A stretch of DNA of 64,000 bases from positions 18,104,001 to 18,168,000 of the forward strand of contig CM055607.1 in NCBI GenBank assembly GCA_029379385.1. Direction: 5' to 3'. Source of the stretch: Quillaja saponaria. Lineage: Eukaryota > Streptophyta > Magnoliopsida > Fabales > Quillajaceae. Shown here in pieces: positions 63,993-64,000 of this stretch. The notes beneath the pieces were generated by a model. The model was not told the DNA's origin. It made no database searches and saw nothing but the letters and a program-made list of their open reading frames with translations. Both the position numbers and the translations under genes were made by a program. Numbering within the stretch: position 1 is the stretch's first letter; each line of letters starts with the position of its first letter.

Positions 63993-64000
63993 GTGAATTA

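Larger units (their letters stand above)
61570..64000 (-). mobile_element. Second LINE (L1-type), minus strand, running off the window
   Basis: The minus strand carries ORF2 parts in order from the window edge. The endonuclease (63992-63431) has 'VETRISRNKAEEAKKKLGF', 'FSGGIWILW' and 'AADFNDIANASEK', where the usual Gly before Asp is Ala. The connector (63370-62841) has 'WYQKSRCNWIHFGDRNSRYF'. The reverse transcriptase has 'KIDLEKAYDRLDW' (about 62760-62705) and 'YLGIPLHHERVIKKT' (near 62220). A zf-RVT-type tail runs to about 61575. Many stops. RNase H and the 3' tail are not evident, so the 3' end seems cut. The N-terminus lies outside the window. Confidence 0.85.

Noticed and set aside
1..64000. 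tRNA, rRNA, snRNA or organelle-derived DNA
   Set aside because: I looked for tRNA-like box pairs and conserved rRNA strings and saw none except the B-box-like motif in the SINE at 19.3-19.5 kb. A covariance-model scan would be decisive and could not be run.

Overview
The window is AT-rich nuclear DNA from a flowering plant, most likely a eudicot. It has intron-containing genes with GT..AG junctions and plant-type receptor-kinase ectodomains (GUB_WAK_bind). It also carries several classes of plant transposon: a Ty3/gypsy chromovirus, L1-type LINEs, CACTA elements, a SINE-like retroposon and inverted-repeat elements. The species cannot be told from sequence alone. Most of the window is decayed transposon, and only two or three stretches look like host genes that may still work.

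Layout. 0-16.5 kb: copies of a ~165-bp tandem repeat (an inverted fragment at 0.3-0.6 kb, one unit at 3.2 kb, a ~16-unit array at 10.5-13.1 kb). A 5'-truncated Ty3/gypsy chromovirus with its 3' LTR (3.4-10.5 kb) lies inside this repeat. Other repeat-derived, non-coding DNA follows, including an inverted-repeat element at 13.6-14.0 kb and a 133-bp tandem duplication at 16.3 kb. 17-32 kb: a broken cluster of LRK10L/WAK-type ectodomain genes. One copy is on the minus strand (17.0-17.9 kb). A beheaded copy at 20.28 kb and a longer copy at 31.5 kb share a duplicated ~1-kb promoter region. Between the last two lie unidentified repeat DNA, a nearly full-length dead L1 LINE (22.16-28.19 kb) bounded by a candidate 10-bp target duplication, a foldback element and a Copia RNase H scrap.

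32-52 kb: gene-free, transposon-rich DNA. It has two CACTA (En/Spm) remnants facing opposite ways, both with DUF4216-type sequence. The first also has TNP2 and DUF4218 remnants, and carries inside it the same ~165-bp tandem repeat that forms the 10.5-13.1 kb array. A solo LTR with a 5-bp target duplication and a truncated related LTR are nested in the second. A 137-bp palindrome, a TTTGGG hexamer tract and several local tandem duplications are also present.

53-64 kb: the gene-bearing end. A three-exon coiled-coil gene of the BRANCHLESS TRICHOMES/At5g41620-like type (53.6-56.7 kb) reads well, but a one-base frame change breaks its last exon. Downstream on the minus strand are candidate exons of an unknown gene (58.25-58.96 kb) and a complete 62-residue single-span membrane protein (60.2-60.4 kb), separated by an inverted-repeat element. 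The window ends in a second, minus-strand LINE that runs off the edge.

I found no RNA genes, CRISPR arrays or clearly new enzymatic system. The most notable points are the tandem repeat shared between a CACTA element and a free array, the clean TAC-TGA-A frame change in the coiled-coil gene, the dissectible duplication history of the receptor-ectodomain cluster, and several datable nested insertions.
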